64,000 bases of DNA from Cernens ardua (GTDB lineage: Bacteria; Pseudomonadota; Gammaproteobacteria; Pseudomonadales; Halomonadaceae): NCBI RefSeq assembly GCF_051251085.1, contig NZ_JBPCZH010000003.1, forward strand, positions 272,523 through 336,522. The letters are read 5' to 3'. Position numbers and translations under genes: made by a program. A model generated the notes under the pieces. That model was given only the letters and a program-made list of their open reading frames with translations, did no database searches and was not told the DNA's origin. Shown here in pieces: positions 45,641 to 54,862 of the stretch. How positions within the stretch are numbered: the stretch's first letter is position 1; each line of letters starts with the position of its first letter.

Positions 45641-46093
45641 TTACTGGCTGAAGTCGGATGAATTAATGTACTGCGGCTTTTGCATGGAAATAACGGAGCG
45701 CTCAATTACCCAATCGCCGGGCGTACTCTGATTGCGGCGACATGCAACGTTGTTAGAGGGATTGCTTCCGGTATTATGATCAGCCTGAAAGTGTAAACAA
45801 TCGAACCCACTTGCAGAAAAATAGGGTGTTCCCGTAACTGAAACAGTAATATTTTTGCCCATGGGGCTATCTGCAAATGATGCCGCGCTGCCTTCCGTTG
45901 CTCTGTCAAAAAAATGAGATAACTGTGGGCCTGCTGGAACAGCATCATTGAATACCCCGGAATTTCCCGATTGCCCATTAGCAGAGGGGTTAAGAGCACA
46001 TCCGGATAAAGTTGCCAGAGTGAGTGAAGAGGCCACTAATAGCAGTACATGTTTGGCACTGATTGTCTTTCTATAAGTCGAAATTGCTTTCAT
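45641..46093 (-). CDS. Lipoprotein of the capsule operon, unknown function
   Basis: The protein has 150 residues from the ATG at 46093 (alternative ATG 46120, +9 residues). A basic N-region and a hydrophobic stretch end in the lipobox LSGC, predicting diacylglyceryl attachment. The mature protein (ALNPSANGQSGNSG...) is Ser/Asn-rich at first. It then has a small domain with YFSASGFDCLHF and CRRNQSTPGDWVIERSV that includes two cysteines capable of a disulphide. It resembles small outer-membrane lipoproteins found beside polysaccharide export genes. Being first in the kps operon, it may assist KpsD assembly (inference). Confidence 0.75.
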   Translation of the reverse strand: MKAISTYRKTISAKHVLLLVASSLTLATLSGCALNPSANGQSGNSGVFNDAVPAGPQLSHFFDRATEGSAASFADSPMGKNITVSVTGTPYFSASGFDCLHFQADHNTGSNPSNNVACRRNQSTPGDWVIERSVISMQKPQYINSSDFSQ

Positions 46094-46506
46094 GTTGGGT
46101 CTCAAGCCTAAGCGAGTCACATTTCAAAAACCGGGAGAATCAGCACTTGGTAGATACAACCCCAATTGAAAATTGCTGAAATAAATACATAGTGTAAACA
46201 ATTTGGTTGGCATTTGCTTATATTATGAGCAAATTTTACTTACGCACACCTTAAAACAAAGCCAGAATATACCGATGATCAAAACGGGAAGATCATGCTT
46301 TATGCCTCAACCCTCGGTACTAAAACAAGTGCTTTTATGTAAGCGTTGGTGATAAAATGAACAATGTTCGTGAATACATTATGTAGGCAATCACCTCTTT
46401 ATATATGATGCCATAACTAGCCTTAAAGCCCACCTTTTATGCTAGCATTGTGAATAATCACGTATAACACGCAAAAATCATTAATCTACAATTCATCGGG
46501 CAATCC
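46094..46506. promoter_or_regulatory. 413-bp divergent gap between capsule operon and argG
   Basis: The gap is AT-rich and has no plausible gene. It must contain the capsule-operon promoter (leftward) and the argG promoter (rightward). No ops/JUMPstart (GGCGGTAG-type) sequence was found on either strand by reading. No clear Arg box could be placed. Confidence 0.5.
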
Positions 46507-47838
46507 ATGAGCACCAGCACTATTCTTGAACACCTCCCTTACGGCGAAAAAGTCGGCATCGCCTTTTCTGGCGGCCTTGATACCAGCGCGGCCCTTCTAT
46601 GGATGCGTCAGAAGGGCGCCCTTCCTTATGCCTACACGGCAGATCTAGGCCAACCCGATGAAGATGATTATGAGGCTATTCCACGAAAGGCCATGGAATA
46701 TGGCGCAGAGAAGGCCCGTTTGATTGACTGCCGGACACAATTGGTCAATGAAGGGATTGCTGCGCTGCAATGTGGTGCCTTCCATGTCACCACCGCAGGA
46801 ATCACCTACTTTAATACTACGCCTATTGGGCGTGCTGTGACGGGCACCATGCTGGTGGCTGCCATGAAAGAGGACGATGTTCACATCTGGGGTGACGGCA
46901 GTACCTATAAAGGTAACGATATCGAACGCTTTTATCGCTATGGCCTGATGACTAATCCAGAACTTCGCATCTATAAACCCTGGCTGGATCAGGATTTCAT
47001 TGATGAATTGGGCGGCCGCAAGGAAATGTCCGAGTTCATGCAGGCCAACGGCTTTGATTACCGTATGTCGAGCGAAAAGGCCTATTCGACGGACTCTAAC
47101 ATTCTAGGGGCCACGCACGAAGCCAAGGATCTGGAATTCCTCAACAGCGGCATTCGTATCGTTCAACCTATTATGGGTGTTCCCTTCTGGAAAGAAGAAG
47201 TAGAGATCAAACCTGAAGAAGTGACCGTTCGTTTCGAGGAAGGGCGCCCGGTAGCGCTTAACGGCGTTGAATTCACAGATCCAGTGGAACTGATCCTGGA
47301 GGCTAACCGCATTGGCGGCCGCCATGGTTTGGGAATGTCTGACCAGATTGAAAACCGCATCATTGAAGCCAAGAGCCGTGGCATTTATGAAGCCCCGGGA
47401 ATGGCGCTGTTATTTATTGCGTATGAGCGACTCCTGACGGGCATTCATAATGAAGATACCATTGAACAGTATCGTATTAATGGCTTGCGGTTGGGCCGCT
47501 TGTTGTATCAGGGGCGCTGGTTTGATTCCCAGGCATTGATGTTGCGCGAAAGCACACAACGTTGGGTAGCCAACGCCATTACGGGTGAAGTGGTTATCGA
47601 ATTACGTCGCGGAAATGACTATTCGATTCTGGATACTCGTTCCCCTAACCTGACGTATCAGCCTGAACGCCTTTCCATGGAGAAAGTGGAATCCAGCTTT
47701 ACGCCACGTGATCGTATTGGTCAGCTCACTATGCGCAATCACGATATTGCGGATACACGTGAAAAGCTATCCTTGTATACGAAAACAGGTCTATTAAGTA
47801 AACCTGAGAATAATGGCGTTCCGAAACTGGACAAGTAA
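46507..47838 (+). CDS. argG: Argininosuccinate synthase
   Basis: The protein has 443 residues, the long E. coli-type ArgG. The ATP pyrophosphatase P-loop is GIAFSGGLDTSAALLWM, with YTADLGQPDEDDYEAIP, GDGSTYKGNDIERFYRYG and YSTDSNILGATHEAKDLE. It ligates citrulline and aspartate in arginine synthesis. It is a lone biosynthetic gene between capsule and peptidase genes. A hairpin at 47853 follows. Confidence 0.97.
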   Translation: MSTSTILEHLPYGEKVGIAFSGGLDTSAALLWMRQKGALPYAYTADLGQPDEDDYEAIPRKAMEYGAEKARLIDCRTQLVNEGIAALQCGAFHVTTAGITYFNTTPIGRAVTGTMLVAAMKEDDVHIWGDGSTYKGNDIERFYRYGLMTNPELRIYKPWLDQDFIDELGGRKEMSEFMQANGFDYRMSSEKAYSTDSNILGATHEAKDLEFLNSGIRIVQPIMGVPFWKEEVEIKPEEVTVRFEEGRPVALNGVEFTDPVELILEANRIGGRHGLGMSDQIENRIIEAKSRGIYEAPGMALLFIAYERLLTGIHNEDTIEQYRINGLRLGRLLYQGRWFDSQALMLRESTQRWVANAITGEVVIELRRGNDYSILDTRSPNLTYQPERLSMEKVESSFTPRDRIGQLTMRNHDIADTREKLSLYTKTGLLSKPENNGVPKLDK

Positions 47839-47852
47839 GCCAACATCAATCG

Positions 47853-47882
47853 CGTTGGGGCACTTTACACGGTGCCTCAACG
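47853..47882 (+). terminator. Hairpin after argG
   Basis: An 11-bp stem (CGTTGGGGCAC / GTGCCTCAACG, one wobble) with an 8-base loop lies 15 bp after the argG stop. No U tract is present, so termination strength is uncertain. Confidence 0.5.
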
Positions 47883-48178
47883 ATTGGGGTTCTCTAATAT
47901 TTAAAACAGAAGTTAACAAAAAACTACCCAACAGACATTTTTATTGATATTTTATTTTCATTATCGAGTTTGTTATCAACGCTTGAGCAATTATCTATCC
48001 CCTTATGCACTTTCATAGTGCATTGTTGCCATATCGGCACCAGAGCCTTCTCGTATTGTTTATGTTTCCTCCACGAAATTAGCGTTAAGATAATAACCAA
48101 ATTTGGACGGCAAGACTCACACACACAACGCTGTGAACCTCACCGCCCTCAAAAGTCATATCGTTGAGGGAGCATATT
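47883..48178. other. 296-bp non-coding stretch before the small secreted peptide gene
   Basis: The stretch is AT-rich. Short frames on both strands (47924-48124 reverse, 47970-48167 forward) lack ribosome sites and family resemblance. It presumably contains the promoter of the gene at 48179. Confidence 0.35.
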
Positions 48179-48382
48179 ATGAAACTCATCAAAGTTATTG
48201 CAGTTGCCTTTATATTTGTTCTGGGTACTTTCGGTCTTCAGATTAGCGCGCAGGCTTCTCCATCTTCCAGCGCACAATCCAATAATACTGTTGTTGTGCA
48301 AGGTGCTAACAGTAGCGATCAAGTATCTTCTCTGACTGGCACTAACAGCCAAGGCATTGATACTGCTCATGGTCACAACTAA
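48179..48382 (+). CDS. Small secreted protein, 67 aa, unrecognised
   Basis: The ATG at 48179 follows GAGGGAG at good spacing. An in-frame start at 48164 is rejected. Residues 1-25 are a clear Sec signal peptide (MKLIKVIAVAFIFVLG..., cleavage after AQA). The ~42-residue mature peptide is rich in Ser, Asn, Gln, Gly and Thr (QSNNTVVVQGANSSDQVSSL) and ends in a His-rich tail (AHGHN). It has no cysteine. The mature sequence vaguely recalls curli-type N/Q/G repeats but is too short for a call. A strong terminator follows 190 bp downstream. Confidence 0.75.
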   Translation: MKLIKVIAVAFIFVLGTFGLQISAQASPSSSAQSNNTVVVQGANSSDQVSSLTGTNSQGIDTAHGHN

Positions 48383-48575
48383 TCATCAATATACTCGCCA
48401 CTTACCGATCCGTCTGTGATAACACTGCACCTTCCCAGCGAATAAATTACATCTATTGTAAGTAACGTATGTAGTTGATTTGGTAGGTGGCTACTTCTTG
48501 CATCGTACGATTCGTTGCAGTATACGCTAGAGCAAATCTGCTTAACTGATAAATCATGCAAGCTTCTTCATCGAG

Positions 48576-48615
48576 AAAAGGACAATCCACTAAAGGATGT
48601 CCTTTTTCTTTTTTA
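48576..48615. terminator. Bidirectional rho-independent terminator
   Basis: The stem AAAAGGAC(A)ATCC / GGATGTCCTTTT, 12 bp with one bulged A and loop ACTAAA, is followed by TCTTTTTT on the forward strand. On the reverse strand it ends in TTTTCTC. It lies between the convergent secreted-peptide and M32 peptidase genes and serves both. Confidence 0.9.
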
Positions 48616-48644
48616 AGTTTCCGCTGCTAATTATCGGAAAACTA

Positions 48645-50150
48645 TTACGGACAGGATATCCTCCCCTGGTAACCGTAACGACTTTTAAGATGCTGATGAT
48701 AAGCCTGAGTTGATATAGGACGACCCGTTGCTCGATGAATTAACTCTTCCGAAGAATAACGGCGACCATGCTGCCAGATTGCCTCTCGATACCAGTCAAA
48801 TAAAGGCGTAAGCTCACCACGCTGGATTTTCTCATGTAAATTGGCGATATCCCTATTAGCTGCCTGAAATAACTGTGCGGCATAAATAGCTCCTAATGAG
48901 TAGGTGGGGAAATACCCAAAGCTGCCATCAGTCCAGTGAATATCCTGCATACACCCATCGCAATAATCGCCACGTGTATCAATGCCCAGATATTTATACA
49001 TCCGCGTATCCCACGCTTCAGGAATATCGTCTACCTCCATATCACCTTCAATGAGAGCCCGCTCAATTTCATATCGCAACATGATATGTGCGGGATAGGT
49101 GAGCTCATCGGCATCGACACGAATTTTTCCGGGAACCACTTTTCTGGTTAATTGGCCCAATTGCTGGGAGGTAAAAGGTGTATTGAGCTTCAAATGTTCA
49201 TTCACACTTGGGGTAATCAGCGAAATAAATTCATCCGTTCGAGCCAACTGCATCTCGAAAGAGAGGCTCTGAGACTCATGAATACCCATCGAACGCGCTT
49301 GCCCCAGTGGTAAACCGGCATATTGGACAGGCAAATTTTGTTCATAACGGCTATGGCCGGTCTCGTGAATAACACTCATCAGGGACGGAAGAAAATCACT
49401 TTCATCATAGCGCGTCGTAATACGTGAATCCGTAGGCACCCCCCCGGAAAATGGGTGCGCACTACAATCCAGACGGCCTGCATCAAAATCAAACTGAAGC
49501 AGTTTCATGATATCCAAAGCCAATACATGTTGATCTGCCTCGGGGTAATGGCCTGACAACGTCGAAGTTGGCTCGCTTGCCTGACGAGCCTGAGCCTGCT
49601 TTATCAAGTCAGGCAACCAGCCCGCCAGATCACTGAATATTTCATCTACACGTGCAGAAGTCATCCCGGGTTCATATTCATCCAATAATGAATCATAGCG
49701 TGATGTGCCTTTTAAATTGGCAAGAATATCTGCTCGCTCCCGACTAAGACGTACAACCTCGCGCAGGTTTTTCGAAAACCCTTTCCAATCATTAGCAGGA
49801 CGCTGACTCCGCCACTCGAACTCACAATGATTTCCAGCCAATACGAGCGCTTCATTCAACTCAGCAGGCACAGCGACGGCTTGTTGGTAAGTACGATGCA
49901 TTTCCCGCAAATTAACACGCTCAATATCAGTCAAAGATTCTTCCGCAGCAACAGTGAACCACTCACCTACACGAGAGTCTGTCAGACGGCGCTGAATTTC
50001 GACACCTAATTCACTTAAGGCTTCAGAGCGCGCCTGGCTACCTTTATTGGAAATCAGGACGTACATATCCCAACTGCCTATCGCCATCAAATGCTCCAGA
50101 CGATGAATACGTTTGAACGTATCACAGAGTTTGTTGTAAGCCTCAGGCAT
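48645..50150 (-). CDS. M32-family (Taq-type) metallocarboxypeptidase
   Basis: The protein has 501 residues from the ATG at 50150, which has AGGGA seven bases before it. The ATG at 50165 has none. The zinc motif HETGH lies in SLMSVIHETGHSRYEQNLP. The family motifs are DSRITTRYDESDF, GIHESQSLSFE (second zinc ligand region), RVDADELTYPAHIMLRYEIE and HWTDGSFGYFPTYSLG. M32 enzymes are cytosolic carboxypeptidases with broad specificity. It is a single gene ended by the bidirectional terminator. Confidence 0.95.
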   Translation of the reverse strand: MPEAYNKLCDTFKRIHRLEHLMAIGSWDMYVLISNKGSQARSEALSELGVEIQRRLTDSRVGEWFTVAAEESLTDIERVNLREMHRTYQQAVAVPAELNEALVLAGNHCEFEWRSQRPANDWKGFSKNLREVVRLSRERADILANLKGTSRYDSLLDEYEPGMTSARVDEIFSDLAGWLPDLIKQAQARQASEPTSTLSGHYPEADQHVLALDIMKLLQFDFDAGRLDCSAHPFSGGVPTDSRITTRYDESDFLPSLMSVIHETGHSRYEQNLPVQYAGLPLGQARSMGIHESQSLSFEMQLARTDEFISLITPSVNEHLKLNTPFTSQQLGQLTRKVVPGKIRVDADELTYPAHIMLRYEIERALIEGDMEVDDIPEAWDTRMYKYLGIDTRGDYCDGCMQDIHWTDGSFGYFPTYSLGAIYAAQLFQAANRDIANLHEKIQRGELTPLFDWYREAIWQHGRRYSSEELIHRATGRPISTQAYHQHLKSRYGYQGRISCP

Positions 50151-50242
50151 TGATAAATCCCTCATCCATGATGATTGTTTTTATTGAGAAAGAAACCTCA
50201 ATATACGCATATATTCCACAAGAAAGAACACCATAAAAATAC

Positions 50243-50269
50243 AAAAAAGCCCGCCTGAGGCGAGCTTTT
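50243..50269 (-). terminator. Rho-independent terminator after the acid phosphatase gene
   Basis: The stem AAAAGCCCGCC / GGCGAGCTTTT (11 bp, one mismatch) has a TGA loop. On the reverse strand it runs into TTTTTTGTATTTTT, just past the stop at 50288. Confidence 0.9.
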
Positions 50270-50287
50270 CAAGGAGCCGTATTATGG

Positions 50288-51622
50288 CTATTCAGTGGTG
50301 TGTTCACCCAATTCATAAGCGGCCAACAAATCGATACGCTGCCAGTCATTATCAGGTTGATCCAGTGGATCACCTGAGGGGATGGCTGTATGAGCAAGAA
50401 GCTGACGACGCTGTTCGGCACTCATGTGCGGGAAGGGACCAGAAAGCAATGCTTCAGCTCCTGCAGGAACCTGCATGGCTCGATTACGGGAACCTACCGC
50501 AGGAAATCCGTAATTCAAGGTATAATGATGGAAGCTTCTTGCCGCAGCAGATGCCCAAGGATCATTAGCAGCACTGTCAGGTTTAGCACATTCCGCCAGG
50601 GATTCACCGCACTCCTGCTGCAAGACGGTTCTCAGCTGGCTTCGCGCCTGATTGAAAAGCTTCATATAAGCAGGGTCATTCAGATAATGTGATAGCACCA
50701 TCTCAACATGCATACGGCTGGCGATTACATCCAGAGGATAATGAACCCCCAAAATCAGGCGTGAATATCCATATCCGTCACCTCGTGCAATCAACTCTGG
50801 AAAACGTTCAGGTAGCATTTCCGCCAATAGAATAGCATCTGTTTGTCCCGTCACAGTGTGACCACTTGGGAACGATCCCTTATTAGCAGAATAAGGAGTA
50901 CCATCCTTGACTATCCAGCGGTCCGGCACAAGATTGACCTTGTTCCCCTTGATCAGAAAGGGCCGCGTATAGTTGAAATAATCCTTGGCAGCCCCCGTGC
51001 CCAGTTCAGAAGCCTTGATCAGAGCAGCGGTCTTGTCCAGTTTTCCGCTTTGGTATGCCTTAAGGAAAATACTGCCCATATGCGGCCCCAATGCTTCAGC
51101 CAGATAATGCATATATGGAATATCAAAGGCATCCGCTACTGCATGTTCCTGAGCTGTGGCATTGGCAGAATGATTGATAACGACGGTTCCCGCCATATTG
51201 TCGAACAGAATGTTTTTCGGTAATGACGAAAACCCTTTAAGAATATCGATCCCCTGTTGCGTCAATGCCCTTGAATGAAAATCGTATCCACTCGCCTTGA
51301 TCCAGGCCTTGTCTGCCAACGGTTTCTTCTGCTTAGCCTTAGCGACACCAGCTGCCGTAAACGCAGGCGCCATGTCCTTGAGCGTACTGATCTCATCCTG
51401 ACGCTGAGTATTGATCAATACATCGTAGTGATGAGCCGAAGTCGAGGGTGAGGTGATATCATTGATAAACGAAGAGGCATACATCACACTAGGGCGATCT
51501 GTAACGTTGCCTTCAACAGTCAAGGCATCTGCATGACTCACGCTTGCCAGCATGGAACATCCCACCAAGGCAAGTGAATACAAGGTTCTCAGCGTTAACA
51601 TCGGGCTTGAAAATGGCATCAT
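50288..51622 (-). CDS. Secreted PAP2-family acid phosphatase
   Basis: The protein has 444 residues from the ATG at 51622, which follows AGGAG. The longer frame to 51661 starts before that site. The signal peptide is ...TLYSLALVGCSMLASVSHADA. The PAP2 vanadium-haloperoxidase-fold motifs are present: K-x6-RP in KDYFNYTRPF, PSGH in GSFPSGHTVTGQ and SRxxxGxHxxxD in SRLILGVHYPLDV. It resembles class A non-specific acid phosphatases but is much longer (usual ~250 aa), with extra N- and C-terminal segments. It should dephosphorylate organic phosphates in the periplasm. Confidence 0.93.
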   Translation of the reverse strand: MMPFSSPMLTLRTLYSLALVGCSMLASVSHADALTVEGNVTDRPSVMYASSFINDITSPSTSAHHYDVLINTQRQDEISTLKDMAPAFTAAGVAKAKQKKPLADKAWIKASGYDFHSRALTQQGIDILKGFSSLPKNILFDNMAGTVVINHSANATAQEHAVADAFDIPYMHYLAEALGPHMGSIFLKAYQSGKLDKTAALIKASELGTGAAKDYFNYTRPFLIKGNKVNLVPDRWIVKDGTPYSANKGSFPSGHTVTGQTDAILLAEMLPERFPELIARGDGYGYSRLILGVHYPLDVIASRMHVEMVLSHYLNDPAYMKLFNQARSQLRTVLQQECGESLAECAKPDSAANDPWASAAARSFHHYTLNYGFPAVGSRNRAMQVPAGAEALLSGPFPHMSAEQRRQLLAHTAIPSGDPLDQPDNDWQRIDLLAAYELGEHTTE

Positions 51623-51828
51623 AAGGCTCCTGTTATAGACTAGCCATAAACTACCCGGCATGAATGACGTTAATATGACATGACGTCGGCTGCATCGTCA
51701 CACCGCTGTGGAGGCCTGAATAAAAAGGGCTAATTTTGTATACTAAAGAGAATGAGGCATGCATTTGCTGCTATTCGGATATATTACAGTCGTATTCAAT
51801 CTTTATTTTAGTTCAAATTGAGGCATTT

Positions 51829-52845
51829 ATGATTCTTGTCACAGGGGGAGCAGGCTATATCGGCTCGCATACGGTTCTTGTCTTGTTGCAAGCCGGTTAT
51901 GACGTCGTTGTCTATGATAACCTGAGTAATAGCTCGGAAGAGTCGCTGCGACGTGTCGAAAAACTGACCGGCAAAAAAGTCGACTTTGAAAAAGGGGATA
52001 TTCGTGACCGTCAACGTCTGGACAATATCTTTGACACTTACCCCATCACTGCTGTCATACATTTCGCAGGCTTAAAGGCAGTAGGCGAAAGTATGCGCAT
52101 TCCTATGGCCTATTTCGACAACAATATTGCCGGAAGTACGCACCTTTTTCAGGCGATGGAACGTGCCAACGTTTTTAATATTGTCTTTAGCTCATCAGCA
52201 ACCGTTTATGGTGATCCAGGCGTCCCTGTTTTTGTTGAGACCATGCCAACAGGTATACCTACCAACAACTATGGTTATACAAAACTTGTGGTAGAGAATC
52301 TGCTCAAGCAAATGCATGCCGCTGATGCTCGATGGAAAATTGCGCTACTTCGTTACTTCAACCCTGTAGGCGCCCATGAAAGCGGGGAAATCGGAGAAGA
52401 TCCTTCCGGTGAACCCAATAATCTATTGCCTTACATTGCCCAAGTGGCCGTGGGTAAACGTGAGAAACTCAATGTTTTTGGCGATGATTACCCAACTGAA
52501 GATGGTACTTGCCTACGTGATTACATCCATGTCATGGACTTGGCGGAAGGCCATGTTAGCGCACTTGATGCACTCGAGGGTCTTCCCGCAGAAGAAGTCG
52601 GTGTGTGGAATCTGGGAGGAGGACATGGCCATTCGGTATTGGAAATGGTAAAGGCTTTTGAAGAAGGAAGCGGCCAAAAAATCCCTTATGTGATCGCCCC
52701 ACGCCGCGCTGGCGATTTGGCTCAATTCTGGGCGGATCCTTCAAAGGCAAAACGAGAACTGGGATGGGAAGTAAAACGTAATCTCAATGCCATGATGAAA
52801 GACACCTGGCGCTGGCAATCGCAAAATCCCAATGGGTATCATTAG
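51829..52845 (+). CDS. galE: UDP-glucose 4-epimerase
   Basis: The protein has 338 residues from the ATG at 51829 (GAGG five bases before). The longer frame from 51736 adds a non-homologous stretch. The NAD-binding start is MILVTGGAGYIGSHTVLVLL, the catalytic YxxxK is Y148/K152 in NNYGYTKLV, and GTCLRDYIHVMDLA is typical of GalE. It interconverts UDP-glucose and UDP-galactose and so feeds galactose to the capsule. It lies 6 kb from the capsule operon. Confidence 0.96.
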   Translation: MILVTGGAGYIGSHTVLVLLQAGYDVVVYDNLSNSSEESLRRVEKLTGKKVDFEKGDIRDRQRLDNIFDTYPITAVIHFAGLKAVGESMRIPMAYFDNNIAGSTHLFQAMERANVFNIVFSSSATVYGDPGVPVFVETMPTGIPTNNYGYTKLVVENLLKQMHAADARWKIALLRYFNPVGAHESGEIGEDPSGEPNNLLPYIAQVAVGKREKLNVFGDDYPTEDGTCLRDYIHVMDLAEGHVSALDALEGLPAEEVGVWNLGGGHGHSVLEMVKAFEEGSGQKIPYVIAPRRAGDLAQFWADPSKAKRELGWEVKRNLNAMMKDTWRWQSQNPNGYH

Positions 52846-52887
52846 TCGGTATATCCAATTCTCTCTTAGTGTTACTCCCCCACCTTC

Positions 52888-52917
52888 ACCGTGCTGCAGC
52901 ATACACTCCAGCACGGT
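52888..52917. terminator. Hairpin between convergent galE and araC-type genes
   Basis: A perfect 9-bp stem ACCGTGCTG / CAGCACGGT with a 12-base loop lies between the two stop codons. It has no U tract. Confidence 0.45.
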
Positions 52918-52920
52918 AGC

Positions 52921-53856
52921 TCATGCCTCTTTTGCTGAACCTTTTCCACTGGCCTTCACACGTGCATGCTTCACTGTCTCAGAAGCAGACTCCAAAAATA
53001 ACTGCCGATAGCTACGTGTAAAATAGGGCTGATTGAAAAAGCCCTGCATGGCTGCAGCCTGTCCTATCGAGATATCCGGATCGCTGATCAATGTTCTTCG
53101 AACAGCGTTGAGTCTTAATGCCCGAAAATAGTATGAAGGTGTCACTCCCAGTTCTTTTTCAAAACTGTATTGTAATGTTCTACGAGAAAGCCGAAGCATA
53201 CGGCACAACTCGATTAACGTTGGAGGTTGAGATGGATGAGATTCCAGATAAGCATGACACGCATTCACAATGAAACGGCTATTTGAATAAAAGGGCTGAT
53301 AACGATGACTATTCAAATTAACAGGACTCGTTAGAAACATGGCTATATCCTGCAATTTACGTTTCACCGCGGCTTTGATGCTGTCTGTCGGATGCACGTT
53401 TTTATCTGTCATGAAATATCGTGTAATGCTTTCCAGCTCTTGATACACGTGATTATAATCATCCAACTTCAAGGGAAGCTTCTTGAACGCTCTATCTCTC
53501 TTATTAAGCCATTCGGCATCCTGCAATGCCACTGATAAAATGATCATTTCGTAATGAGCGGGTGCAGGCGAGTGTATTTTATCGCCACGGGGTAATAAAT
53601 AGACACCATCCGGAGAGAGTGGAAAAGAAGAATTCCCTTTTATTGGAATAAGGAAATAACGCCTATTATTGTCGTACTCGAATGTATGAACAGCATCTAA
53701 ATTGGCATATTCTCTATATAAAGCAATATTCCTTCCCTGTATCCGTACAAAGGTCCCTGAATACTTCCCTGGTTCTAATTGTGCATACGTTTGTTCCCAA
53801 CCCGGCAAAAATTCCGCATGCTCATCAATATTGAGTAAAGTTTTGAATAAAATCAT
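52921..53856 (-). CDS. AraC-family transcriptional regulator
   Basis: The protein has 311 residues. The C-terminal double helix-turn-helix (~residues 200-300) has TLIELCRMLRLSRRTLQYSFEKELGVTPSYYFRALRLNAVRR and then DISIGQAAAMQGFFNQPYFTRSYRQLF in parts. The N-terminal ~190 residues are an unrecognised sensing domain. It is followed leftward by galE and preceded by 1 kb of AT-rich DNA leading to the adhesin gene. Control of the adhesin is possible but unproven. Confidence 0.9.
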   Translation of the reverse strand: MILFKTLLNIDEHAEFLPGWEQTYAQLEPGKYSGTFVRIQGRNIALYREYANLDAVHTFEYDNNRRYFLIPIKGNSSFPLSPDGVYLLPRGDKIHSPAPAHYEMIILSVALQDAEWLNKRDRAFKKLPLKLDDYNHVYQELESITRYFMTDKNVHPTDSIKAAVKRKLQDIAMFLTSPVNLNSHRYQPFYSNSRFIVNACHAYLESHPSQPPTLIELCRMLRLSRRTLQYSFEKELGVTPSYYFRALRLNAVRRTLISDPDISIGQAAAMQGFFNQPYFTRSYRQLFLESASETVKHARVKASGKGSAKEA

Positions 53857-54862
53857 TGCTTACTTTTGTAACAATAAGTAAAAACACGTATTAAAAAACA
53901 CCTTTACTTACTAAAAATTTTGTCCCCGTATACGTGATCGCGATTTTATCTATATAAAACATGAGGTTATAAAACACAATACTTACTTCAACAAAAAATA
54001 CTAGTATCAAAATATCATTATTAATATAAATTTACAAAAAAAAACAATCCAACATGCCGCACAGTAAGGCGCCAACAATCCATATAAAATATCGCAAATT
54101 TTTTACACAAAACATCCTAAAAGTAAAATAATATTGTCCGCATAAAATAAAAAAACAACGCTTGCGAAATAGCTTTCCTATCAACAAAAGCGCCAACCCA
54201 CCTCAATACGTGACTTTCGTGGCAAAATCATCCAGTTTTTAGCCATTTCACAACTTATTATTTCAAAATACGTACTTATTAACCCCCCCTTTTTTGCACT
54301 ATTTGGCAAGTTATTAATGATAAATTTTCGAAGTGTACAAATATTATGTATGGTTTAACTCTTATGTTAGAGGTTGCCTAATATGGCAAACATCAGGTAC
54401 CCTTTCGCCACACCAAGGCATAGGACAAAAGTCTAGGGTATCGATACGTAGTTATTCTCCTATTTACATCGTCCATTAAAATAGTCTGAAAGAAATGATA
54501 GTGAGATAGCTCGTTCAGGTACATGTTTCATCCGCCAAACCAATACCTTCTAAACGAGGTAGTCCTTTAAATAAAACGTACAAATCAAGATTTATGGTTT
54601 TCGCGATAAAAATGCAGATGCCGCTCTAATAGATTTGTTTTAAATCATACAAATCGACATTGGAAAAAGAAGTCTTGCACTAAAGACAGATTCAAGCTTG
54701 CCACTGGCGATGGAAGTGCCGAACGGTCGCCAACATGATGAACAAGCTCCACGGGGGGATGTCAGTCACAAACTGGCCGGGACACTTTTTTGATAAACGT
54801 TCTATCAATCAAAAGCCCAAAGGGAGCTTACTTTTGGAATCCAAGGGGTAGAGGGAACGAGA
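53857..54862. promoter_or_regulatory. 1-kb AT-rich non-coding region upstream of the adhesin gene
   Basis: No plausible gene is seen. 53860-54360 is extremely AT-rich with many A- and T-tracts. 54360-54860 is more balanced and probably contains the adhesin promoter and a long leader. A 17-codon frame at about 54383 has GAGG upstream but is likely chance. The length and AT-richness suggest a site bound by H-NS-like silencers (inference). Confidence 0.4.

Noticed and set aside
13764..46506. Search for an ops/JUMPstart element in front of the capsule operons
   Set aside because: No GGCGGTAG-type sequence was recognised upstream of kpsC or upstream of the kpsD operon on the proper strand.
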